Under the pieces are notes generated by a model. The model did no database searches and was not told where the DNA came from. It worked only from the letters and a program-made list of their open reading frames with translations. Shown here in pieces: positions 11,019 to 19,427 of a stretch of DNA of 64,000 nucleotides (position 1 is the first letter of the stretch; every line of letters begins with the position of its first letter). Location of the stretch: assembly GCA_903994635.1 (NCBI GenBank), contig CAJEXQ010000002.1, positions 123,018-187,017 on the forward strand. The letters run 5' to 3'. The stretch is from an uncultured Chlorobiaceae bacterium. Lineage in GTDB: Bacteria; Bacteroidota; Chlorobiia; Chlorobiales; Chlorobiaceae. Both the position numbers and the translations under genes were made by a program.

Positions 11019-11774
11019 ATGCGTAGAAAAATTGTTGTCGGCAACTGGAAAATGAACAATACCATTGCCGAATCGGAGATACTTGCAGCGGAAGTGGTTG
11101 CTGCGCTTGGCGAAAACTTTTCAGGTTGTGAAGTGGGTATTGCACCAACCTTTCTCGCCCTGGAGTCAGCCGGTCGGATTATTGAGGGGAGTGAAGTGCA
11201 GCTTGTTGCCCAGAACTGCCATTACGAAAATGATGGCGCATTTACCGGAGAGATATCAGCCAGAATGCTGTTTGCCGCTGGATGTTCCTCTGTTATTATA
11301 GGTCATTCCGAGCGCCGCCAGTATTTTGGTGAGACCAACGTTACCGTCAATCTCAGAACCAAAAAGGCACTGTCGGAAGGGCTGAATGTTATTCTTTGCG
11401 TTGGAGAGACGCTGGCAGAGCGCGAAAGCGGTGTTACTGATGCCATCATCTCATCTCAGGTGAGAGAGGGGCTGGATGGAATCAGCGATATCAGCTCCAT
11501 TGTTGTTGCCTATGAGCCTGTATGGGCTATTGGTACCGGAAAAACCGCCTCCTCCGCCCAGGCAGAAGAGGTTCACCTTCTTATCCGTACCCTTGTTACC
11601 GAGCTCTATGGTGATGCCGCAGCGCAAGCGCTTCGAATCCAGTATGGTGGAAGTGTGAAGCCATCCAATGCCGCAGAACTTTTTGCCATGCCGAATATTG
11701 ATGGTGGTCTTATTGGAGGAGCCAGCCTCAATGCTGCCGATTTTGCAGCAATTATCATAGCAGCATCGAACTGA
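11019..11774 (+). CDS. tpiA: Triosephosphate isomerase
   Basis: Interconverts dihydroxyacetone phosphate and glyceraldehyde 3-phosphate. The N-terminus [11 protein letters not shown] carries substrate-contacting Asn and Lys (about residues 9-11); catalytic His is in [13 protein letters not shown] (about 95) and catalytic Glu in [16 protein letters not shown] (about 167), where the mobile loop begins. The phosphate-binding YGGSVKPSN and GGLIGGASL motifs are intact. 251 aa, full length. It starts three bases after the small gene at 10791 and converges on thiC across a short hairpin. Confidence 0.97.
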   Translation: MRRKIVVGNWKMNNTIAESEILAAEVVAALGENFSGCEVGIAPTFLALESAGRIIEGSEVQLVAQNCHYENDGAFTGEISARMLFAAGCSSVIIGHSERRQYFGETNVTVNLRTKKALSEGLNVILCVGETLAERESGVTDAIISSQVREGLDGISDISSIVVAYEPVWAIGTGKTASSAQAEEVHLLIRTLVTELYGDAAAQALRIQYGGSVKPSNAAELFAMPNIDGGLIGGASLNAADFAAIIIAASN

Positions 11775-11789
11775 TTTTTATATGAGTAA

Positions 11790-11821
11790 TGGACAGTGGA
11801 GGCAATCCATTTCACTGTCCA
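11790..11821. terminator. Hairpin between convergent tpiA and thiC
   Basis: TGGACAGTG (11790-11798) and CACTGTCCA (11813-11821) form a perfect 9-bp stem with a 14-base loop in the 59-bp gap between the two stops. No T-run follows on either strand, so terminator function is likely from position but not proven by sequence. Confidence 0.5.
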
Positions 11822-11833
11822 CTATCTCCTTCT

Positions 11834-13477
<1,644 letters not shown>

Positions 13478-13551
13478 TTATAAAGTCAGGCAGCGCCGAA
13501 GAAGCGGGAAGAGTGGGACGAACAGGAAGCACAGAGCCAGCTTTATCTTTT

Positions 13552-13644
13552 CTTGCGTCAGCATTACCTGCATCAAGTTACAAGGGTTTACTCTCAGCTT
13601 TATTTTTTCTTGCTGTCGTCAAGGAAAAATTTTGCACCCCCAAG
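13552..13644 (-). promoter_or_regulatory. TPP riboswitch (thi box) controlling thiC
   Basis: On the minus strand the 93 bases from 13644 to 13552 carry the conserved TPP aptamer blocks in order: CTTGGGGGTGC at the 5' side, GCTGAGA, ACCCTTG, AACTTGAT, then GCAGGTAATGCTGACG. P1 is formed by CTTG (13644-13641) and CAAG (13555-13552). The aptamer ends 83 bases before the thiC ATG. In that gap I see no hairpin with a T-run, so control may act on translation or on a structure I cannot fold by eye. Confidence 0.93.
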
Positions 13645-13681
13645 ATGAGAAATTATCGCTCACGATACTTAAATTCAGGGT

Positions 13682-13687
13682 ATTATA
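13682..13687 (-). promoter_or_regulatory. Candidate -10 box for the thiC riboswitch transcript
   Basis: An exact TATAAT on the minus strand lies 38 bases upstream of the aptamer's 5' end. The region at -35 spacing is not a match to TTGACA, so this rests on the -10 alone. Confidence 0.35.
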
Positions 13688-13785
13688 CAAATGAGGGTTC
13701 TGCTGGGCGCGTGTGTCGCTTTTCTGCGGCATAGAGTCTGGTGAGAAGCATAAATTCGATAACATAGACGTGTGGGAGATTAATA

Positions 13786-14634
13786 GTGATAGATTTCAAG
13801 GTCAACAGGCAGAGCTGCACGCTTTGCGGGGAGTGTGTTACCGATTGCCCGGCACGGATTATCAGCCTTGGAGAGGATGGTTATCCCACAATTACTCCAG
13901 AAAAGGAGGGTACCTGCTATCGTTGCCAGCACTGCCTTGCCATTTGCCCGACGGGTGCGGTCTCCATTCTTGGCCATCATGCTTCCGGCAGTCAGTCGCT
14001 GAGGGGGGCATATCCTGAACCGGATGCCCTTGAGACGCTCATCAGGGGGCGTCGTTCAGTGCGCCGTTTCAAGCCCGACAATCTTGAGCCAGCACTCTTC
14101 CAGAGACTGCTTGATGTTGCCTGGCAGGCTCCGACAGGTGTGAACTCCCGCCAGGTACGTTTTACCGTGCTCGACAGCCACGACAAGGTTGCGCAATTGC
14201 GTGATGAGGTGATGGCAGGCTTGACTCGGTTGGTCAACAGCAATGCCTTGCCGGAAGGGATGGGCTTTTTTGCAAACTTTGTGTCGATATGGGAGAAACA
14301 TCGTTCGGACGTTTTATTCCGTGATGCACCTCATCTGCTTATTGCCTCTGCGCCGCAGCATCTGGCCTCGCCCATGCAGGACTGTATGATTGCGCTTGCC
14401 AGCTTTGATCTTTTTGCCCAGGCCAATGGTGTCGGTACGCTTTGGAACGGTCTGGCAAAGTGGGCTATCAACGATATTCTGCCGGAGACACGTCATTGCC
14501 TCGGTATTCCAGATGACCATCTCTTTGGCTATGCCATGGTCTTTGGCAAGCCTGCGGTGCACTACGCCCGCACGGTAGAGCATGGCCCGGCGTTGATTTA
14601 CCGGGCGCTTGGGAGTGATGCTTCTGAACTTTAA
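13786..14634 (+). CDS. Ferredoxin-nitroreductase fusion protein
   Basis: 282 aa with two parts. Residues 1-65 hold two [4Fe-4S] ferredoxin motifs: CTLCGECVTDCP and CYRCQHCLAICP. Residues 85-280 form an FMN-binding nitroreductase-like domain, opening IRGRRSVRRFKPD and containing WQAPTGVNSRQVRF. The fusion suggests electrons pass from a reduced partner through the clusters to FMN; the substrate is not evident. The start is GTG at 13786 with GGGAG nine bases upstream. Its promoter region is shared with the divergent thiC. It is followed within a few bases by an M24 peptidase gene. Confidence 0.9.
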   Translation: MIDFKVNRQSCTLCGECVTDCPARIISLGEDGYPTITPEKEGTCYRCQHCLAICPTGAVSILGHHASGSQSLRGAYPEPDALETLIRGRRSVRRFKPDNLEPALFQRLLDVAWQAPTGVNSRQVRFTVLDSHDKVAQLRDEVMAGLTRLVNSNALPEGMGFFANFVSIWEKHRSDVLFRDAPHLLIASAPQHLASPMQDCMIALASFDLFAQANGVGTLWNGLAKWAINDILPETRHCLGIPDDHLFGYAMVFGKPAVHYARTVEHGPALIYRALGSDASEL

Positions 14635-14646
14635 AATTTGAAGACT

Positions 14647-15819
14647 ATGCTGACACATATCGAATCACAACAACGGATCGTCCGGTTGCAGGCAATGCTC
14701 CGAAACAAGAGCGTGCAGGCAGCCCTCCTCATTCTACCAATTGATGTGTACTATTTTGCGGGCACCCGCCAGAACGCTATACTCTGGGTTCCTGCAGACG
14801 GCCAGCCGATGCTTCTGGTGCGCAAAAGCCTCTCGCGGGCAAGGGAGGAGAGCCCGATTGCGGATATTCGCCCTTTTCCCTCAAGCAAGGAATTTGCTTC
14901 GGTATTCAGTGGGGATCAACTCTCTCTTGGCATGACGTTTGATGCCGTCCCGGTGCAGCAGCACAGCTATTACAGTCGGGCGCTGCCGGGGCGCAGTTTT
15001 GTGGATATTTCGATGATGGTCCGTGAAGTGATGTCAGTCAAATCGCCTTTTGAACTTGAGCAACTGAAGTACAGCGCCAGCAAGCTTGCCGCGGTGTTTG
15101 CCGAGGTGCCGCAGTTCCTGAAAGCGGGTATGCGTGAGCTGGACCTCTCTGTCGAAATGGAATATCGTCTCCGCAAGGCCGGGCATGAGGGGTATGTCAG
15201 GATGCGTGCCTTTAACCAGGAGCTTTTCTTTGGTCTTGCAGTCTCCTCCGGAGGGGTCAACGGTGGATTTTTTGACGGCCCTGTGACAGGCAAGGGGTTG
15301 TCGAGCGCTTCGCCACATGGCGCCTCTTATGATGAGATTCAGGTGAACCAGCCGATTCTTATGGATTATGCCGGGGTTTTCAATGGCTACATTGCCGATA
15401 TGACCCGCATGTTTGTGATTGGAACACTTGATCCTGAATTGCAGCGCGCATTCGATGTTGCAATCGATATTCAGGAGATGGTGCGTCAAGCCATGAAACC
15501 CTGCGCGATTTGCGAAGAGCTGTTTCTTGCAGCCGCGACAATAGCTGAACAGGCTGGGCTTGGCTCCTGTTTTATGGGTATGCCGGGTGAACAGGCAAAA
15601 TTTATCGGTCATGGCGTTGGCCTCGAACTTGACCAGCTTCCAGTGCTGGCCAAAGGGTTTACTATGCCGTTGCAGTCTGGTCAGGTGATAGCGGTCGAGC
15701 CCAAGTTTGTCATTCCCGGCAAGGGGGTTATCGGCATTGAGAACACCTTTGCCGTTACTGATAATGGCGGTCTCAGGTTGAGTGATTTTTCGGACGCGAT
15801 TGTGTTTCTGGAGGCTTGA
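14647..15819 (+). CDS. M24 family metallopeptidase (Xaa-Pro aminopeptidase-like)
   Basis: Pita-bread fold peptidase or related hydrolase. The creatinase-type N-terminal domain spans about residues 1-130. The C-terminal M24 domain carries metal-ligand positions: Asp in MDYAGVFNGYIADMTR (two Asp), His in FIGHGVGLELDQ, and Glu residues in VIAVEPKF and GIENTF. Start ATG 14647 is preferred; a TTG at 14638, four bases after the previous stop, is possible. About 390 aa, usual for PepQ/YpdF-like proteins. It sits with the nitroreductase as a two-gene unit, and its 3' side borders a region of decayed genes. Confidence 0.9.
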   Translation: MLTHIESQQRIVRLQAMLRNKSVQAALLILPIDVYYFAGTRQNAILWVPADGQPMLLVRKSLSRAREESPIADIRPFPSSKEFASVFSGDQLSLGMTFDAVPVQQHSYYSRALPGRSFVDISMMVREVMSVKSPFELEQLKYSASKLAAVFAEVPQFLKAGMRELDLSVEMEYRLRKAGHEGYVRMRAFNQELFFGLAVSSGGVNGGFFDGPVTGKGLSSASPHGASYDEIQVNQPILMDYAGVFNGYIADMTRMFVIGTLDPELQRAFDVAIDIQEMVRQAMKPCAICEELFLAAATIAEQAGLGSCFMGMPGEQAKFIGHGVGLELDQLPVLAKGFTMPLQSGQVIAVEPKFVIPGKGVIGIENTFAVTDNGGLRLSDFSDAIVFLEA

Positions 15820-15898
15820 ACGTTCTGACGTTTTGTTTCATTCGTTCACGTCGTTTTTTGAGCAGTTCACTTTTGCTTTTCTACCCCGCCATGCCTTG

Positions 15899-15991
15899 GC
15901 AAACCAAATACGTAAACAAGAAATTCTTGTTGTTGCAGTTGCAAATCTTCATAGAAATCCGGACTACTGGATAGATCGGTTTTATGGTTAA
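15899..15991 (+). pseudogene. C-terminal stub of a RelE/ParE-family toxin
   Basis: The frame ending at TAA 15989-15991 reads RKQEILVVAVANLHRNPDYW and then five more residues. This is the final strand and helix of RelE/ParE toxins, where VVAVAHxxRxPxYW is the usual ending. The residues before about 15899 in the same frame do not look like the family, and no antitoxin gene precedes it. It is therefore a 5'-truncated remnant of about 30 codons. Confidence 0.6.
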
Positions 15992-16128
15992 CTTGCAGCA
16001 ACCGTTGATCGGTTTTTAAAACAATACCATCTTCAATTCCCGCCTCTTTTCACTTGAATTTGTTGACGATATCGCTATTGTTAATCCTGAGGTTTGGCAC
16101 CTGTATTTGGCTATTTTGTGTAAGGTCT

Positions 16129-16140
16129 GGTAATATTACC
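16129..16140. repeat. Perfect 12-bp palindrome upstream of the 181-codon gene
   Basis: GGTAATATTACC is its own reverse complement and ends 49 bases before the ATG at 16190. It could be an operator half-pair for a dimeric regulator; nothing else in the sequence shows which. Confidence 0.35.
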
Positions 16141-16189
16141 TTGATTTTCAGGATAGGGAGAATTTTTCATTACTATAAAACGAAACACT

Positions 16190-16735
16190 ATGGGACAATT
16201 TTTAGCTATTGGGCTTGTTACGCAAATTGGTGTCGATAAAAAAAAACTTGCTCGCGTTCAACTTACACCGGAACAACTGCAGGAGCGGATGAAAGCTCAG
16301 TTGCATTATGATCCTGCACTTTATCTGTTACGTGACTATGATGACTTTTATGGCTTCGACTTGAATGAAGATATTTTTTATGCACAACTTCTTCCGTTGT
16401 TAGAACAACTCTATCCGCTTCTTTATCCGGATAAAGTAATGTATCAAGATGTTCTTCAGGAACTTCTTGGATTGCCACCTTCAGAATGGATTGCCTGGGC
16501 ACAAAAGAAACCGGATGAATCTTTTCAATTTGATGGTGGTAGGGGTATGGGAGAGTATATACGAGAAAAATATAACGATCTTTATCTTGATTATGAGAGC
16601 ATTATGCTTTCTATGGAAGGTAAAATAGCAATGGAAGTATACGGAAGACAATTCATGTTTGTTAATTATACCATGAAGCAAACATTCAAACAGTTTCCTC
16701 TTGCAGGAGCATTACGAATGTATATTACCGGATAG
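16190..16735 (+). CDS. Unassigned 181-aa protein in a decayed region
   Basis: 181 aa, rich in Tyr, Leu, Asp and Gln. Helical throughout by residue pattern, with no membrane segment, no signal peptide and no cysteine-histidine metal motif. Tyr-rich acidic stretches (LRDYDDFYGFDLNEDIFY, LYPLLYPDKVMYQ) stand out. I recognise no family. The gene is more AT-rich than its neighbours, and its 3' end abuts the point where a vapC gene on the other strand loses homology (near 16735), so the two events may be linked. No strong Shine-Dalgarno; GGGAG lies about 30 bases upstream. An imported orphan gene is the simplest reading. Confidence 0.6.
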   Translation: MGQFLAIGLVTQIGVDKKKLARVQLTPEQLQERMKAQLHYDPALYLLRDYDDFYGFDLNEDIFYAQLLPLLEQLYPLLYPDKVMYQDVLQELLGLPPSEWIAWAQKKPDESFQFDGGRGMGEYIREKYNDLYLDYESIMLSMEGKIAMEVYGRQFMFVNYTMKQTFKQFPLAGALRMYITG

Positions 16736-16818
16736 TGACATTCCGAAAGCTTGTCTACCGGTGTATTCCAGCCATTCATGAGATAAATGCAATGGTTCGT
16801 ATCGAATAAACATGCCAT
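16735..16818 (-). pseudogene. N-terminal stub of a VapC (PIN-domain) toxin
   Basis: From ATG 16818 the minus strand encodes MACLFDTNHCIYLMNG and about 12 more plausible residues. This is the opening of PIN-domain toxins (usual form LLDTNICIYLLNG), including the first catalytic Asp. After about 28 codons the frame runs into the antisense of the gene at 16190-16735 and reads as nonsense until a TAA at 16666-16668. The other PIN acidic residues are missing, so the product cannot be an active nuclease. It starts two bases after the stop of the antitoxin frame, the normal vapBC arrangement. Confidence 0.7.
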
Positions 16819-16820
16819 GA

Positions 16821-17079
16821 TTAGATTTCGAGTAAATCGGTATTCAAATGGGAGGCTTCGATAATGGCGATCAGTTCGTCTGATGCCTGGGGCTCATACT
16901 CGAGTGGAAGATTATGGTTGGTCAGTTGATGTGACGGAAGGCAAGGAAAGAGTGTCATCGCGCCGGGATTCACGACGGAATTGGGGATCGTCAATAATCA
17001 CCCGTATCCGTGTATCAGACGAAATATGATGTGCCGTCATATCATGGAAAAATTTTCGTACCGTTGTGCGTACTTCCAT
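16821..17079 (-). pseudogene. Frameshifted antitoxin gene of the vapBC remnant
   Basis: A GGAGG at 17087-17091 precedes ATG 17079 by 7 bases. The frame gives MEVRTTVRKFFHDMTAHHIS and continues through RIRVIIDDPQF, then hits TAA at 16912-16914 after 55 codons. Shifting by one base near 16940 gives a continuous tail through LPLEYEPQASDELIAIIEAS to a TAA at 16821-16823, next to the vapC start. The two halves together make an antitoxin of about 85 aa. The family is inferred from position before a PIN gene. Confidence 0.6.
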
Positions 17080-17091
17080 AGCGTTGCCTCC

Positions 17092-17772
17092 ATTATTACA
17101 GTTTGTTGGAGAAATGGCAATTCAAAACACTGGCGTGTGTTCCTTACAATCTACCCTCACATTATAGTAACACGCTTACCTGCCAATATATAGTATAACG
17201 TCACAGCAGAGGAGGTGTTGTCTAATCCTGGGCTCGGACAGCGTAAAAAGAGTCCTCGGTATTTTCAAATTGGCGAAGCTTGGCGATAACCCCGTCAGCT
17301 TATCCGGTTGAGGAGGTTCTCATACAGGAAAAGATGGAGTTGCATTGGCTCAGGCTCAAAACATCAAAAGGCGTTTATCCCGTGTTTTCTGGCTTTTTTG
17401 TTGGGAGCTTCATTGATATTGATAGTTGCGAGGAATGATCAGGGAGGAGTTGGCCTGTACACAAAAAATCTATGAGCCACCGCCGTCAGACAGAGGTTGC
17501 TCATAAGTTTATCACAAGTGGGTTTAGTACGGAACAAGCCTCCATTATTCCTGATGTGCCGTTTACATCGCTGCAATCGTCGTAAACCTTGAACTTTGAA
17601 CCTTGATTGGATTGCCTCAAAATAATCCACTGACTGAAGATAATGTGAGGCGGTTGAACGTTTACCAGTTCTTATAATCCCGTCGCAAAGGGTGTTTAAA
17701 TTCGGATAAAAATTGTATAATTACAGCAAGTGTGCCTTTTGCTGAGCAAAAGGCAGGGAAATCGGAAGAGCT
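17092..17772. other. Region without recognisable intact genes
   Basis: About 680 bases between the antitoxin start and the SWIM-type gene. It contains short open stretches on both strands but none with convincing family features. A TATAAT at 17716-17721 and a 9-bp hairpin at 17733-17755 (TGCCTTTTG/CAAAAGGCA, loop CTGAG) lie directly before the gene at 17773 and may form its promoter and leader. Confidence 0.5.
17733..17755 (+). promoter_or_regulatory. Leader hairpin upstream of the SWIM-type gene
   Basis: TGCCTTTTG (17733-17741) pairs perfectly with CAAAAGGCA (17747-17755) across a 5-base loop. It begins 12 bases after a TATAAT (17716-17721) and ends 17 bases before the TTG start at 17773, so it would form at the very 5' end of the mRNA. 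It has no T-run. Confidence 0.4.
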
Positions 17773-18954
17773 TTGAATGTAGCGGTTGCCGAGCATCGAC
17801 CCGATGTTCGTGGTGCATACCTGGACTACCTGAAGAAACATCTCTCCCTCTCCACCGCGCAGAAGAGCGAGTCGGAAGGCGAGATCATCATGGGCCTTTG
17901 GGATGAGTTGTATCCCGACCTGCAGGAATTCTACGAACACGGTGGCGGTGATTATCACAAAGAAGAGGAAATTATAGAGCTGCTTGAGGAAATCCAGGAA
18001 AAACTGGAGGCATCAGAGGTTGAAGCAGAGGTGCGCCAGGGACCTCTTGAGGAGCTGCTGCCATTCATTATTCACTGCAATGCGGGTTTGGATGATCAAT
18101 TTTATGCCCTGGCATGTGCTACTTGCCGAAGTGATGACGAGTGGCGTAGTCTGGCGCGGGTGCTGGAAAGCATCAATCAGGATTGGGCCAGTATGGCGCG
18201 AGAGATCTACCGCAAACTTGGTGACCGGGAGAAATATCTGGAACTGCGGCACAAAAAAATGTTATACGTTGGTGACTATTGTGATCTGGCCACATTCTAC
18301 TGGGATGAGGGAAGCTGCAATGAAGCTATCTCTGTTGCCGCAGAGGGGATGAAGAGAGGGGTGGGGCGGAAGGATGAACTGCGAACATTCTTTTCCGACC
18401 GCGCCCTTGAGGATGGTAATCGGGAGCAGTATCTTGCCCTCCAGTTCGAAATAGCCGCCGATCGTCCCACTCTGGAAAAATACAATACCTTTAAAAAGAT
18501 TTGTTCTGTCGAAGAGTGGGCGCTTTTTGAATCAAAAATAGTTGAGCAGCTCGCTGCGTCATGGCCTGCGGAGCACCTCGGGATACGGATGGCGCGTGAG
18601 GAATACGAAAAGGCATTGGCAATTCTGCTCAAAGAAAATTATTGCTCTTATGCCGATGATTCATGCGCTGAACTACAGGCGGCAAAACAACTTGAACAGC
18701 GTTTTCCTGAACAGATTCTTGCTTACTACCTCTCCGGGCTTGGCAATCTGAACAGTAATTCACAGCGAAAAGAGTATGCCAGGCAGGCCGAAATTATGGT
18801 TAAAGTTCGAAATATGCTGCTCAATGTCATCAAGGATGAGGCCAGATGGAAAGTGTTTGCCAGCAAGGTGAAGGGTGACAACCTCCGCCGCCCGGCATTC
18901 CAGGAAGAGTTTGGCTCGGTTATTGCTGGATGGGAGGAGCTGGTTCTTGCATAG
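17773..18954 (+). CDS. C-terminal part of a SWIM zinc-finger family protein
   Basis: 393 aa, mostly helical repeats: paired helices with TPR-like spacing through about residues 110-320 (for example LRHKKMLYVGDYCDLATFYW, then EEYEKALAILLKENY). The pattern matches my memory of the C-terminal half of large bacterial SWIM zinc-finger proteins. The SWIM motif itself (CxC...CxH) is absent, and an in-frame stop at 17743-17745 blocks extension upstream. The only start is TTG 17773. I infer a 5' truncation at the edge of the decayed region; a stand-alone short version cannot be excluded. Function is unknown. Confidence 0.6.
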   Translation: MNVAVAEHRPDVRGAYLDYLKKHLSLSTAQKSESEGEIIMGLWDELYPDLQEFYEHGGGDYHKEEEIIELLEEIQEKLEASEVEAEVRQGPLEELLPFIIHCNAGLDDQFYALACATCRSDDEWRSLARVLESINQDWASMAREIYRKLGDREKYLELRHKKMLYVGDYCDLATFYWDEGSCNEAISVAAEGMKRGVGRKDELRTFFSDRALEDGNREQYLALQFEIAADRPTLEKYNTFKKICSVEEWALFESKIVEQLAASWPAEHLGIRMAREEYEKALAILLKENYCSYADDSCAELQAAKQLEQRFPEQILAYYLSGLGNLNSNSQRKEYARQAEIMVKVRNMLLNVIKDEARWKVFASKVKGDNLRRPAFQEEFGSVIAGWEELVLA

Positions 18955-19035
18955 AACACTCATTTTTCAAGCGAGTGAGTTCGTATACTGAACATCCGGC
19001 CAATCTTCTGGCACTCATTGTAGAACGGTAACGCG

Positions 19036-19326
19036 ATGCATAAAAATCATTTGAACACTCTTGAGGTGGACGATCCGGTTGAAAAGATTGGTACTCTCAT
19101 ACAATACAACCGCCAGCTCGCCCGAGAGGCTGAAAAGCTTTATGCGCTCGAAGTTGATGCGATAATAAAAGCTCAGAATAGCAACCCCGACAGGATTCAA
19201 CACTGTCTTGATGGCATTCTTGATTATTGTTTTGACGACAATATGCTTCTGTTATTCAAAAAGCTCTGCCGCCATTATTATGTCATCTACCCTGTCGCTG
19301 TGAAATCCGACACGCATACGGCTTGA
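19036..19326 (+). CDS. Small protein of unknown function upstream of recD2
   Basis: 96 aa, with an N-terminal helical half (VEKIGTLIQYNRQLAREAEK, a likely short coiled coil) and a C-terminal half rich in Cys, Phe and Tyr: HCLDGILDYCFDDNMLLLF then KKLCRHYYVIYP. The four cysteines are not spaced as a known metal site. The ordered codon choice and coherent amphipathic pattern argue that it is real. I do not recognise the family. It lies about 100 bases ahead of recD2 on the same strand. Confidence 0.6.
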   Translation: MHKNHLNTLEVDDPVEKIGTLIQYNRQLAREAEKLYALEVDAIIKAQNSNPDRIQHCLDGILDYCFDDNMLLLFKKLCRHYYVIYPVAVKSDTHTA

Positions 19327-19427
19327 TTAACTCGAAATTCCTTATGCGAGCGGGAAACGCTATATTGCTCTCCGTAAATTCCCTTGAGTATGGAGCTTGA
19401 ACAGTATCACGTAACCCGACACATCTC

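Larger units (their letters stand above)
15820..16189. other. Non-coding stretch with a toxin-gene stub
   Basis: Visibly AT-rich compared with the flanking genes. It holds the RelE/ParE C-terminal stub at 15899-15991 and a perfect 12-bp palindrome, GGTAATATTACC, at 16129-16140, 50 bases before the start of the gene at 16190. I see no complete gene and no clean promoter pair. Confidence 0.6.

Noticed and set aside
17472..17585. A 37-codon frame (MSHRRQTEVAHKFITSGFST...) that faintly resembles the start of DUF1640 proteins
   Set aside because: Too short, no clear ribosome-binding site at proper distance, and the resemblance is only a few residues; it could equally be chance.
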